64,000 nt of DNA from Gemmatales bacterium. Lineage in GTDB: Bacteria > Planctomycetota > Planctomycetia > Gemmatales > Gemmataceae. The stretch spans positions 62,001 through 126,000 of the forward strand of contig BPJP01000007.1 in assembly GCA_026004675.1 (NCBI GenBank), given 5' to 3'. The first letter of the stretch is position 1. Each line of letters opens with the position of its first letter. A model generated the notes under the pieces. That model did not search any database, was not told where the DNA came from, and saw only the letters and a program-made list of their open reading frames with translations. This document shows positions 35,546-44,562 of this stretch, in pieces. Position numbers and translations under genes: made by a program.

Positions 35546-36274
35546 ATGCCCGGACCAGCTGCCATCATTCGTGAAATCCATCGGCTGAAAAAACATATCG
35601 TCGACTTGCGCAACGAACTGGACCGCGGTCCAATACGGCTCAAAAAACACCACGACCGCGTCGCCAGACTGGAAGACATGGCGAAAGAAGCAGAAGATGC
35701 GCTGCGCAAGCTCAAAGTGGCCGTCCAGGAAAAAGAACTCGCCCTCAAAAGCACCCATCAGCTCATCGAAAAACACAAACGCCAACTCAACGAAGCGGCC
35801 AGCACCAAGGAATATGAGGCCCTCCTGGCTGAGATCGAAAACGAAAAAAAGACCTGCCAACAACTAGAAGATGAAATTATCGCCGGCTTGGAAGAGGTGG
35901 AAGTCCGCGCTGCCAAACTTCCTGAACTCGCCGCTGAAGCCGACAAATTGAAACAGCAAACACCGAAAATTCAAGAAGAACTTCAAACCAGAAGGAACGA
36001 AATCACCGAGCTTCTCAGCCAGGCCCACAAACAACTCGAAGCCGTCGAGGCTACGTTGCCCGCCGACTTCCGCGACCAGTACAACCGCCTGGTCAAACTT
36101 CAGAATGAAAACGCTTTCGCCGAGGTCCACGGCAGAACCTGCTCCGCCTGCTATACCGAAATCACCATGCAATGCTACAACGATCTGCTGCAGGAACAAT
36201 TTCGTTTGTGCGAAAGCTGCGGGCGGATGATCTACCTCCCCCAGTCGAGTCGAGCCTCCGTTGAAGAAAGCTGA
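35546..36274 (+). CDS. C4-type zinc-ribbon coiled-coil protein (DUF164/CdsZ-like)
   Basis: A 242-residue protein with a long antiparallel coiled coil (about 5-170) and a C-terminal C4 zinc ribbon: CSACYTEITMQ followed by LCESCGRMIY. This is the zf-RING_7/DUF164 family, nearly universal in bacteria and of poorly defined role; some members are proposed to link membrane systems. Start at 35546 (MPGPAAIIREIHR) has CTGGAG upstream. It begins right after the rpoD terminator. The next gene (larA-like) follows 135 bp later with its own promoter-like site. Confidence 0.88.
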   Translation: MPGPAAIIREIHRLKKHIVDLRNELDRGPIRLKKHHDRVARLEDMAKEAEDALRKLKVAVQEKELALKSTHQLIEKHKRQLNEAASTKEYEALLAEIENEKKTCQQLEDEIIAGLEEVEVRAAKLPELAAEADKLKQQTPKIQEELQTRRNEITELLSQAHKQLEAVEATLPADFRDQYNRLVKLQNENAFAEVHGRTCSACYTEITMQCYNDLLQEQFRLCESCGRMIYLPQSSRASVEES

Positions 36275-36323
36275 CGGCGAAGCAATCAACATTACCATTT
36301 TCTGCGCACTGCAAGCCGCTTGG

Positions 36324-36352
36324 TTGCCCGCTGAGCCGGTCCGACGTATGAT
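36324..36352 (+). promoter_or_regulatory. Probable sigma-70-type promoter of the larA-like gene
   Basis: TTGCCC at 36324-36329 and TATGAT at 36347-36352 with a 17-bp spacer. The gene starts at 36410, leaving a leader of about 50 nt. Confidence 0.5.
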
Positions 36353-36409
36353 GGTCGTCGGCAACCAACTTGATCGCAAATACGCATCTGCGAACAGACG
36401 GAAAAGCAT

Positions 36410-37684
36410 ATGAAAGTGACCCTTGATTATGGCCGAACCGGTTTGGAAGTCGAACTGCCCGATGAACGCGTCGTCGGGCCGCTGTCCATTCGCGATGTTC
36501 CGCCGCTGGCGGATCCGCACGCAGCCGTTCGGGAGGCCCTGGCCAACCCGATCGGCACCCCGCCCCTGGCGGAACTGGCACGTGGCCGAAAAAATGCCTG
36601 CATTCTCTTTTGCGATATCACGCGCCCCGTGCCGAACAAGATCATTCTGCCGCCGATTCTGCAAATCCTGGAAGAACAGGGCATCGCTCGGCAAGACATT
36701 CTTTTGTTGAACGCCACCGGACTTCACCGGCCCAATGAGGGTGCCGAACTGGAAGAGATGCTTGGCGCTGAGATCGTGGCGAACTACCGCATTGAAAATC
36801 ACCACGGCAAAATCCTCGAAGAACACGACTACCTGGGCGAAACCCCCAACGGTGTCCCGGTTTATCTCGATAGCCGGTACGTTCGAGCCGATCTGAAAAT
36901 CACCACGGGGCTGATCGAGCCGCATCTCATGGCGGGTTATTCCGGCGGCCGAAAGGTGATTTGTCCCGGCATCGCTGCCTTGGAAACCGTCAAGGTCTGG
37001 CATGGACCCCGTTTTTTGGAACATCCCCGAGCCGATTGCGGCATCCTCGAAGGCAATCCCGTCCATGAAGAAAACACGCGGATCGCCCAAATGGCGGGCT
37101 GTGATTTCATCGTTAACGTGTGCATCGACGGACAGCGCAGAATGACTTGGGTCGGCGCCGGCGACATGATCGAAGCCTGGCAAGCTGGCGTCCGCTTCGT
37201 TGAAAACGTCGTCAAGGTCCCTGTCCCGGAACCGATGGACATCGTCGTCACCAGCTGTGCAGGTTATCCACTCGATACCACCTGGTACCAGGCCGTCAAA
37301 GGACTGACCGGTGCCCTGCCCATCGTTAAACAAGGAGGGACGATCATCCTGGCCGCCAGCTTGAGCGAAGGGCTTGGCAGCCCAGAGTTCCAAAAGCTCA
37401 TCGCCGAAAATCAGAACTTGAAACTTTTCAAAGAACGGATCATGGGCAAAGACTACTTCGTTATGGATCAATGGCAGCTGGAAGAGTTGGCCAAAGTAGT
37501 CGAACGTTGCAAAGTGAAAGTGGTCAGTGACGGCATCGACGCCGACACCCTGAAAACCTGCTTCGTCGAGCCGGCGCCGTCGGTCGAAAAAGCCCTGGCC
37601 GACTCGCTCGCTGAATATGGTCCCAACGCCAGAGTCGCCGTGATTCCCAAAGGGCCATATGTTTTGCCCTATGTTTCCGCTTGA
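36410..37684 (+). CDS. larA: Nickel-dependent lactate racemase family protein (LarA/DUF2088)
   Basis: A 424-residue LarA-type protein, normal length. Recognisable family segments are FCDITRPVP with a conserved aspartate, NATGLHRP with a histidine, [16 protein letters not shown] whose lysine corresponds to the residue that anchors the nickel-pincer cofactor, and VWHGPRF. LarA interconverts lactate enantiomers; the wider family includes racemases and epimerases for other 2-hydroxy acids, so the substrate is open. The cofactor-making genes larB, larC and larE are not in this window. A promoter-like site lies 60 bp upstream. The following lnt gene begins 158 bp downstream. Confidence 0.87.
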   Translation: MKVTLDYGRTGLEVELPDERVVGPLSIRDVPPLADPHAAVREALANPIGTPPLAELARGRKNACILFCDITRPVPNKIILPPILQILEEQGIARQDILLLNATGLHRPNEGAELEEMLGAEIVANYRIENHHGKILEEHDYLGETPNGVPVYLDSRYVRADLKITTGLIEPHLMAGYSGGRKVICPGIAALETVKVWHGPRFLEHPRADCGILEGNPVHEENTRIAQMAGCDFIVNVCIDGQRRMTWVGAGDMIEAWQAGVRFVENVVKVPVPEPMDIVVTSCAGYPLDTTWYQAVKGLTGALPIVKQGGTIILAASLSEGLGSPEFQKLIAENQNLKLFKERIMGKDYFVMDQWQLEELAKVVERCKVKVVSDGIDADTLKTCFVEPAPSVEKALADSLAEYGPNARVAVIPKGPYVLPYVSA

Positions 37685-37842
37685 CGCGTCCGGGCTGTTT
37701 TCTTGCTGCTGGCGTTTTCGGCTTTTGAGGCTCCTCCGCCGTATCTCATATTGGTCTGGCGTTCCTGACCCCCCTTTGACTATCTTCCCAGATGGGTGCC
37801 GATCGGCGTTGCGTTCGCCAGAATCGAGTCAAGGTGGGGGAC

Positions 37843-39663
37843 ATGACCGCAAGACCGATAGCGACGACCGAAGAAAAGCTCGAGAAACCGATCGCCGATT
37901 TGGCACAGCCGCCACAATCGCGGGTTTTCGCGGCGGCCATCCTTTTTGCCTGTCTTTTGTGGTTTTGCTTTTATCCGCTGAATTGGGGATGGCTGGGTTG
38001 GGTGGCACTCGTCCCATATTTCGTTCTGGTCCGCTCGCCGGATCGACCGCGACGCATCTATTTCGCCGTCTGGCTGGGAGCGTTCGCTTTCTTCCTGCTC
38101 GCTTTGAAATGGATGCGTCTGGCCGACCCCAGGATGTATGCCACCTGGTTTATGCTCGCTTCTTGGTGCTCTGTTTTTTTTCTACCGGCGCATTGGGTTC
38201 TCCGCCGCCTGGTGCGCCGCTGGAACCTGCCCATTGTCATCGCCGCGCCGGTCGTGTGGCTTTCGTTGGAATTCGTCCGCGCCAATTTTCCGGGCGGCTT
38301 TGTCACCGAGTGGCTCGGACACTGGCAGCATGATTTCCCGGTCGGCTTCGCCTGGTATTTTCTCGGCCATACTCAACATGCTTTTACGCCGGTCATTCAA
38401 ATTGCCGATATCGGCGGCGCTTATGCGGTCACCTTCGTCGTCGTCGCTGTCAACGCCATCATTTTTGAATGGCTGTGCCGATCCGCCCGATTCCGCAACT
38501 TCTTTGGCTTGCCAAAAGAAGACACGATCTCCTTGCCTGGATTGACCTCGCAGACCATCGGTGTCGGCCTTCTGGTTGTTTCGGTTGTGGGTTACGGCTG
38601 CTACCGCTTGAGTCAAACTGCGCTCGCCCCCGGACCGAAACTCTCCCTTTTGCAGGGCAACCTCGATCAGCGCATTCGCAACACGGCCGATTCCGACGAG
38701 ACAGCACGCGAAACAATGAGGCAGCATTATGCTCGGCTATGCCGCATCGCGGCCAAACAGGATGCCGACCTCACCGTCTGGCCGGAAACCAGCTACGACG
38801 AAGAATGGTTCGAGCTTTCCGAAAAGTTTACCCCAGACAAACTGCCCGACGATTGGAAAAAAGCTATCGCCAAGTCAGCCAAACCTGCCGGCGTCGTGAG
38901 AGAATGGGTCGCTTGGACTCTCAACCATCGGTTGCTTCGAGACATGCAAAAACACCGGCGGAGCATGCTGGTCGGATTGAACGCCCGCGTGCTGGATGAC
39001 CCGGAGCACGGTCGGCGTTTCAATTCCGCCGTCCTGATCCGCTATGCCAACAACCCTCCGCTTTTCCTGCCTAAGAAGCCGCCGTTTCATTTGCGTTATG
39101 ACAAAATGCATCGCGTTCCCTTTGGCGAGTTCATCCCGCTCGCCACATTCTTGCCTTGGCTGAATCGCTTCGCACCCTACGACTACGACTACGTCGTCGA
39201 CGCTGGCGAAACGTTCACGCGCTTCCCGCTGCGACATTATCGATTTGGTGTTGTGATCTGTTTCGAAGACACCGATCCTCGTCTGGCTCGGGCGTACGTC
39301 CGCGACGACACGGAAGCTGTCGATTTCTTGATAAACATTTCGAATGACGGCTGGTTTATCGGTTCGGAGGAGCACGACGAACATTTGGCGATTTGCCGAT
39401 TTCGCGCGGTCGAGTGCCGACGCAGCATCGCTCGTGCCGTCAACATGGGCATCTCGGCGTTGATTGACGGCAACGGCCGAATCGTTCAGGCGTTGCCCAA
39501 AAAATCCGCCGGCGTACTTACGGTAGCCGTGCCGCTGGATAGGCGAACAAGCCTCTATGCACGCTGGGGAGACTGGTTGCCTTGGTCATGCGCGGCACTG
39601 ATTCTCATCGGACTTGCCGCTGACCTGCTCGTCTGTCGTTTCCGGTCGCTCACCGTCAGTTGA
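37843..39663 (+). CDS. lnt: Apolipoprotein N-acyltransferase
   Basis: Lnt adds the third acyl chain to lipoproteins at the inner membrane. The 606-residue protein has an N-terminal block of membrane helices (about 30-240) and a C-terminal nitrilase-like domain. The catalytic triad is visible: Glu in VWPETSYDEEW, Lys in YDKMHRVPFGEF and Cys in VVICFEDTDPR. ISNDGWF and the last membrane helix near the C terminus complete the pattern. Start at 37843 follows AAGGTGGGGG. The protein is somewhat longer than typical Lnt. It would act on the lipobox proteins predicted in this window. It ends at the first of two near-palindromic repeats. Confidence 0.92.
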   Translation: MTARPIATTEEKLEKPIADLAQPPQSRVFAAAILFACLLWFCFYPLNWGWLGWVALVPYFVLVRSPDRPRRIYFAVWLGAFAFFLLALKWMRLADPRMYATWFMLASWCSVFFLPAHWVLRRLVRRWNLPIVIAAPVVWLSLEFVRANFPGGFVTEWLGHWQHDFPVGFAWYFLGHTQHAFTPVIQIADIGGAYAVTFVVVAVNAIIFEWLCRSARFRNFFGLPKEDTISLPGLTSQTIGVGLLVVSVVGYGCYRLSQTALAPGPKLSLLQGNLDQRIRNTADSDETARETMRQHYARLCRIAAKQDADLTVWPETSYDEEWFELSEKFTPDKLPDDWKKAIAKSAKPAGVVREWVAWTLNHRLLRDMQKHRRSMLVGLNARVLDDPEHGRRFNSAVLIRYANNPPLFLPKKPPFHLRYDKMHRVPFGEFIPLATFLPWLNRFAPYDYDYVVDAGETFTRFPLRHYRFGVVICFEDTDPRLARAYVRDDTEAVDFLINISNDGWFIGSEEHDEHLAICRFRAVECRRSIARAVNMGISALIDGNGRIVQALPKKSAGVLTVAVPLDRRTSLYARWGDWLPWSCAALILIGLAADLLVCRFRSLTVS

Positions 39664-39721
39664 CGGTCCGCTCGTCGCGCTGACACCACGACGCTCGCTG
39701 GAATCACCGTTAGTTGACGGT
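39652..39721. repeat. Two copies of a near-palindromic 16-bp element
   Basis: ACCGTCAGTTGACGGT (39652-39667) and ACCGTTAGTTGACGGT (39706-39721) differ by one base; a TC precedes both. The first copy contains the stop codon of lnt. Neither is followed by a T-run. Confidence 0.55.
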
Positions 39722-39977
39722 GAACCAGATAAGTTAGATAAACCTGTCGGCTTTTTCCTCAATGATTCCAACCGCCCCTCGCGCGCACCGATACAACCTT
39801 TGAAAACCCGCATCGTGCGACGCCTCGCTTGCATCGCCTCGGTCGCACTACTGCTCCAGAATCTTACGAAGTCGATCGTCCGCAAGGACACGGGGAAGAC
39901 TGTAAGGACTACTTGCGTCGCCTGGCGGAAGGGATCAGATCGTAAATGGCGTCGTGAGCCGACTTGGCAAGCGGTCA
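39664..39977. other. Convergent intergenic region after lnt
   Basis: About 314 bp between convergent genes. It holds the near-palindromic repeats at its left end. Open frames cross it on both strands but none resembles a protein family or has a ribosome-binding site. Confidence 0.5.
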
Positions 39978-40856
39978 TCAATTCTGTTTGTTTGGAATGA
40001 CCGCGAGTTGGGTCGAAGAATGGATCGACATCAGTCGTTCGTTCTTTGCCCATTCCAAGCGATCGATGAACGACATTATCTCAGACTCCCTATCCACCCA
40101 CATTTCAAGAACAATACTGTCACCGCCGATCGATTGGATGTGCAGGCGGTATTTTCGCCCTACGAAGTACCATATGATGAGCGCGACGCCTGCACCGAAT
40201 AAAATCGGACATATGCATAAAAATAAAACGCGAGGGGCTTTAACGAAGGGGTCGTTATCGTTTCCAGCAACTAAGAGGGCAATACAAGATACTAGTAGAA
40301 TACAACCAACCACTAAAACCCACAGCGCAATCTTCTTCCTTACAACGAAACATGCAGACACATACTCCAACATCATACTTGCACGTAAAAGTTGATAGAC
40401 TGCTTCGTTATTAAAAATTACCTCTGTCCGTCCTTCATTAAAAGTTACCTCTGTCCGTCCTTCGAACCGAATGCGGTGCGTGGTGAGAGTAATAGTCTCG
40501 AAATTACCACCAAGAGTAGCGATTTGCTGCTCGCCTGGCAGGACTGAATAGTCGGGCGGTCTCCGCGTCGCGTCGGCATCGGCAACGTTTTGTTGTGCAA
40601 CTGGGTTCACTTGATGGGCCGCAGACGGCCCGGCAGGTGCGAGTGCATCGTCCTGCCTGGTCCACGATTGGAAGTCAAACGATTGGAAGTCATTCTCGCT
40701 TGCCTCGTCGGCGGCTCGAGCCTCCGTCTCGTCCAGACGGAGTCCATGCGGTTCGACAACAAGTCCCACCAGGCACTTGTTGCAAGAAAAGCGCTTGCCA
40801 ATGTCACTCGGCTTGACGACATACCGGCTTCCACAACTGGGGCATAAATTGTTCAT
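39978..40856 (-). CDS. Zinc-ribbon membrane protein of unknown function
   Basis: A 292-residue protein. It opens with a CxxC...CxxC zinc ribbon (LCPSCGSRYVVKPSDIGKRF, then CNKC), continues with an acidic/polar stretch, then a beta-rich part (about 110-155), two membrane helices (about 180-205 and 215-240) and a basic C-terminal domain. Within the beta-rich part the 9-residue unit NEGRTEVTF is duplicated, reflecting a recent 27-bp tandem duplication. The zinc ribbon resembles the N terminus of the protease gene starting at 44385. Start at 40856 (MNNLCPSCG) was preferred over an ATG 14 codons upstream. I do not recognise the membrane domain's family. Confidence 0.7.
   Translation of the reverse strand: MNNLCPSCGSRYVVKPSDIGKRFSCNKCLVGLVVEPHGLRLDETEARAADEASENDFQSFDFQSWTRQDDALAPAGPSAAHQVNPVAQQNVADADATRRPPDYSVLPGEQQIATLGGNFETITLTTHRIRFEGRTEVTFNEGRTEVIFNNEAVYQLLRASMMLEYVSACFVVRKKIALWVLVVGCILLVSCIALLVAGNDNDPFVKAPRVLFLCICPILFGAGVALIIWYFVGRKYRLHIQSIGGDSIVLEMWVDRESEIMSFIDRLEWAKNERLMSIHSSTQLAVIPNKQN
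40410..40463 (-). repeat. 27-bp tandem duplication inside a coding sequence
   Basis: Units 40410-40436 and 40437-40463 are 27 bp each and differ at one position. They add exactly nine codons, so the reading frame is kept. Confidence 0.9.
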
Positions 40857-41075
40857 CGTCGGATACGAATATAGTCCCGCCGACGTGCTGTTTGCCATAT
40901 CGGCGTTACATACTACAGCCCGGCAGGTTTCAAATCAAGAAGGGCAAGGGAACAAGGAGGTTTGCTGTCAGGCGCGTGCGATTCTCGCTCGCCATCGTCA
41001 CCAACCTGCAATCCACCAAGACACCATCAGGTGCTTCCTGCCGGCAAAAGACGGCTATGTCGGCAGATGTTCATC

Positions 41076-41381
41076 TCACTCTAATCCTTTTTGAACCTTG
41101 AAGGCGCTCGTGCCGTTGAACATCACGTTCCCCCATTCGTCGAAAAAGATGGTGATCTCCTTATTGCCCTCCCGCCACCTCCACATTCGCATGCCCAACT
41201 CTTCTGATTCCTCCTTCTCGGTTGGCTGGCCGAGGATGAGCGTGACTTCCTGGTGGTTCATGCCCGCTTTGATCTTTAAAAAGTTCTCCACAGTGAGCTT
41301 GGTGGCGCTTCCCCGTCCGCTGACATCACAGCCAAGCGAAAAAAGTGGCACGACGACCATCATCCATTGGAGGATCTTCAT
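41076..41381 (-). CDS. Small lipoprotein, SmpA/BamE-like
   Basis: A 101-residue predicted lipoprotein: hydrophobic N terminus ending in the lipobox FSLGC (Cys18). The mature part, LTVENFLKIKAGMNHQEVTL followed by ILGQPTEKEES and later WRWREGNKEITIFFDEWGNV, has the SmpA/OmlA/BamE-type fold, a small alpha-beta unit found in outer-membrane-linked lipoproteins. Whether it belongs to the BAM complex cannot be said. It is the second of several small minus-strand genes here, each separated by about 100-200 bp. Confidence 0.75.
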   Translation of the reverse strand: MKILQWMMVVVPLFSLGCDVSGRGSATKLTVENFLKIKAGMNHQEVTLILGQPTEKEESEELGMRMWRWREGNKEITIFFDEWGNVMFNGTSAFKVQKGLE

Positions 41382-41482
41382 GGCACGAACCTTTCAAACC
41401 TCAAAGGGCCCAAGATAATAAAACGTGCGGGCGGCGGAAAGCATCCGCCCGCATCAAGAGAGAGTCTGCCAACGAGTACAAA

Positions 41483-41719
41483 TCACTGCTTGGGAATCAT
41501 TGTCACCCGCCAGATTCTTCCTCCCCCTATTTTTCGCACTTCGATAGCTTTCCAACCGGGATACTTCTTTTCCGCCTTAGCAATGGCCTCGGCAGCATTG
41601 TCAGCAAACACTGTGACCGTTTTTCGCGATGCAACCGCGGCCGACACTTCACTGGCCGCCTCGACAACGCCGACCGGAACGAATGCTAAAGTCCAGGCGA
41701 CAAGAAGATTACGCAACAT
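41483..41719 (-). CDS. Small exported protein of unknown function
   Basis: A 78-residue protein with a clear signal peptide (cleavage probably after VEAA). The mature 57 residues form an alpha-beta pattern: TVTVFADNAAEAIAKAEKKY followed by PGWKAIEVRKIGGGRIWRV. I do not recognise the family. It lies 40 bp downstream of the HEAT-repeat fragment on the same strand and may belong to the same transcript. Confidence 0.65.
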   Translation of the reverse strand: MLRNLLVAWTLAFVPVGVVEAASEVSAAVASRKTVTVFADNAAEAIAKAEKKYPGWKAIEVRKIGGGRIWRVTMIPKQ

Positions 41720-41758
41720 ATTACTCTCCTTTGTTAATGAGGATGCAGTTCGATGCTT

Positions 41759-42307
41759 TCAGTTCTTCCGTTGAATCAGATTGAGTGCCCGGCTGGCAGC
41801 CTGGCGTACCTGAGGAAAGCGGTCGCGGCTATAGATTGCGGCAAGTGGTTGGATCGCCGCTTTAGCATCGGGACCGATCCGGCCTAATGCCAGGGCAGCA
41901 GCATAGCGTGTTCGTGGGCTGGGATTTTGCAGTGCGAAAATCAGATGCGACACGGCAGGTTTTCCAATCCGCGCCACGGCATCGACGGCAGGCTCCAGGG
42001 TTTCCACTTCCTCAAATGCCAGGATCAAGGAAGGAACAGCGACGGCGGCTTCCGGCCCAATCTTTCCCAACGTAGTTATGGCGGCGAGCCGCGTTTCTTT
42101 CTTGTTGGTCTGGAGAATGTTGTCGAGAATCGGAACCGCATCTTTTGCCCTGCTTCCGACCATACCCAAGGTTGTCATCGCCTTGACTTGAAGATCGGCA
42201 TCTTCTTCTCGCAAACAGGAGATCAGATCGGGAACGCAATCAACGACCTTTTCCGGACCTGCCCTTCTCCAGGATGCGGATGGCGCTGAGTTTGACATGC
42301 CTGTCAC
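41759..42307 (-). pseudogene. HEAT-repeat C-terminal part of a frameshifted protease gene (segment 3)
   Basis: This open frame holds the C-terminal HEAT/PBS-lyase-like repeats of the gene that begins at 44385. Repeats such as LQVKAMTTLGMVGSRAKDAV, TRLAAITTLGKIGPEAAVAV and TRYAAALALGRIGPDAKAAI continue the series of the preceding segment. The first 19 residues of the frame are not part of the protein; true sequence resumes at GPEKVVDC. A single extra G (C on the plus strand) in the run at 42262-42264 accounts for the shift: removing it joins LEK directly to AGPEK. Either a sequencing error or a real inactivating mutation. Function of the repeats is presumably protein binding. Confidence 0.7.
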
Positions 42308-43472
42308 GATTCGCTAGGGCTTGGCGCAACCCCGGCAATAGTTTGGGCCAGCAGTTGACAAGCTCTGCCGATTTCAGGGCCGCGATTGCCTTCAGTGCGA
42401 ATTCACGTAGAGCTTCATCCTTGTCCGACAAGGCATCGACGAGAGTGCCGACGTTTTCCGTATCGCCCAAACGAAGGAGAAGCGCCGCCACCTGGACACG
42501 GGTGCGCAGCCGAGAGGAGGTGAACATCCTCTTCAGTGCAGGTATGTCTTGTTTCGTCGGATTGCCGTAGGCGCGTAAGACTTCTGCAGCCAGTTGGGCG
42601 ATGCCTCGATCCTCATCGTCCAGCCGTTTCAAGACGGGAACGAAGGCAGTCCTGGCTGCAGAACCGATCTGCTGAATGGCCCGCAGGCTATTCTTTCTCA
42701 CTTGGGAATCGGCATCTTCCAGCGATTGGATCAAATCGGCCAGAGCGGGCTCAGCGTCAGGTCCGAGGCGTGCCAGCATGGCGGACGCGTACCGCCTGGA
42801 TTCAAGGTTGCCGGTCGAAAGGGCCTGGCGCAATACAGGGACTTCGGCGGCTGTCAGCTTGCCGATCTTTTCCAGCGTCACCGCTGCCACGTTTCGCAAA
42901 TCTGCATCCGATCCGTTCAAGAGTTTCAAAAGCGAATTGACACCGAGGCGCGCCTGCGAACCCATCTCCGATAGCGCCACCATCGCTTTGATCTTTGTGG
43001 ATTTGTCGCCGCTTTCGAGATGGCCCACCAGAGTGAGAACGTCCGCCGCCTCCTGCGTTGAGGGTGCCGGCACAATGTCCCGCCACTTCGAACCGATCGA
43101 TGTAAAATAGTCCTCGACAAATCGGCGAACTTCCCGGATGTCGACCGCGGCATTCACGTTCTGTTCCTTTAGACTTATCCATGAATTGACCCCGACCAAT
43201 TCGCATTTGTCATTGACAACAGGCCCTCCACTGTCACCTGGATTCGTAGCCATCTGTGACTCGACAATATGCGTATTCAACGATTGTGAACTGATATCTC
43301 CCCTGTATTCACGAATTTGCCGCACGGTACCGGTCGTATAGCGCCATAGGACGCCGAAGGTTTTCTCGCTAGAATCAAAAATCTTGACACCAGAGGAACC
43401 AATGGTGTGGAGTTTTTCGCCGGGTTTGACACTTTGATGAGTTAAAGGAAGCGGGGCAACATTGTCGGGCAA
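42240..43472 (-). pseudogene. Trypsin-like catalytic half plus HEAT repeats (segment 2 of a frameshifted gene)
   Basis: Middle part of the gene that starts at 44385. The first 110 residues are the second half of a trypsin-like (HtrA-type) serine protease domain: the catalytic serine is in NPGDSGGPVV. In the nucleotide sequence the frame reads further back into ASQHDLALIELESLPDN, which carries the catalytic aspartate, so protein sequence in this frame really extends to about 43525. After the protease come many HEAT repeats (for example ADLRNVAAVTLEKIGKLTAAE). The frame ends at 42240 after a shift near 42262, with the remaining repeats in segment 3. Domain identity is confident; whether the gene is functional depends on the two frameshifts. 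Confidence 0.75.
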
Positions 43473-44385
43473 AGACTCCAGTTCGATCAGGGCGAGATCG
43501 TGTTGTGAAGCCTGGGCAAACGACTTTCCCCCGGATCTTCAGCTTGTCGAAATTGTTCGCGTAGTATTTGACGTCCGCTATCGGCACTCCCTCATCGCCG
43601 AACACGGGAAAGACCACAAAAACAGAGGACGCATCATCGATAACGTGGTAGGCGGTCAGAACCAGTTTTCGTTTTTCTTGAATGAGTGCGCCAGTTCCAA
43701 ATCCAGCGAGTTGTTCAAATGAATCATAAGCCAGAATCCATACCGCGGAGCGTGCCAGTCGGCGATAGATTTCGTCGCCGGAAAGCGGCCTGTGTGCTAC
43801 CTGGATCGGCGGCGTTGGTTGCCCGTTCGAACCTTGCGGTGGGGTTGCTGGCTGCGTTGGTTGCCCGTTCGAACCTTGCGGCTGGGTTGCTGGTTGCGTT
43901 GGTTGCCCGTTCGAACCTTGCGGTGGGGTTGCTGGCTGCGTTGGTTGTCCATTCGAACCTTGCGGTGGGGTTATTGGCTGCGTTGGTTGCCCGTTCGAAC
44001 CTTGCGGCTGGGTTGCTGGTTGCGTCACAGGCTCCGCCGAGGGTGACTCGCTCTCCGCTTGTAGATGATCAGCAGCTGGATTCGATTCCGACTGAATGAC
44101 GAAGAAAGCCAATCCAAGACCGATGCCCACAATGACCAACGCGGCGATTCCCACGATGCCCGCAACAAAAAGTTTCGATCGCGGCTTGTCAGCGACACTT
44201 GCACCCTGGAGCGCTGCCGTGGGCGATGGTTGGGTGGGGCTGGTTTTCAAAGAGGTCGTTGTGCGTTTGACGTTGCCGTTTTGCCTCCGCAGGCGGGCGC
44301 CGCAATGGGAACAACTGAACCGTTCTCCGACCTGCTCAGGTGAAACGAAAAAGCTCTGGCACTGGGGACACTTGATGAGCGGCAT
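43375..44385 (-). pseudogene. Zinc ribbon, membrane helix and first half of protease (segment 1 of a frameshifted gene)
   Basis: N-terminal part of a large gene that reads 44385 to 41759 once two frameshifts are corrected. It starts with a zinc ribbon (KCPQCQSFFVSPEQVGERF, then CSHC), has a membrane helix (about 72-95), a repetitive linker of five 14-residue units rich in Gln, Pro and Thr, and then the first half of a trypsin-like domain with the catalytic histidine in LTAYHVID. After DKLKIRGK the frame leaves the family; correct sequence continues in another frame, explained by one extra C in the CCCCC run at 43528-43532. Residues after about 283 are therefore not authentic. Expected topology: cytoplasmic ribbon, periplasmic protease and HEAT repeats. 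Confidence 0.8.
43813..44022 (-). repeat. Five tandem 42-bp repeats encoding a linker
   Basis: Five 42-bp units (starting about 43813, 43855, 43897, 43939 and 43981) encode the 14-residue unit with core PQGSNGQPTQP. Units differ at only a few positions. They form the spacer between the membrane helix and the protease domain. Confidence 0.9.
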
Positions 44386-44562
44386 ACGAGCTTCTCCGAA
44401 GGAAAAACCATCGATGACGAAAATAAGATTTTCACGTTTCTAAAGAATACAGCGTTCTTCGTAGCGAAAAAGTGCCAAAAATTTTCGTGCAAAGTCAGCA
44501 AATCACGACTAAACTCTTAAGATCTTTAGAATTTCTTGCGATTACAGGATCGTTGTTCCGAT

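Noticed and set aside
35864-37471. Long open frame (535 codons) on the minus strand opposite larA
   Set aside because: It lies antisense to a recognisable LarA gene, has no family similarity and no ribosome-binding site; it reflects codon bias in GC-rich DNA.
39586-40053. Open frames across the lnt 3' intergenic region as genes
   Set aside because: They overlap lnt or the zinc-ribbon gene, have no ribosome-binding site and show no protein-like pattern.
43813-44022. Regular repeats considered as a CRISPR array
   Set aside because: The 42-bp units are directly contiguous without unique spacers and encode an in-frame Pro/Gln/Thr-rich linker.
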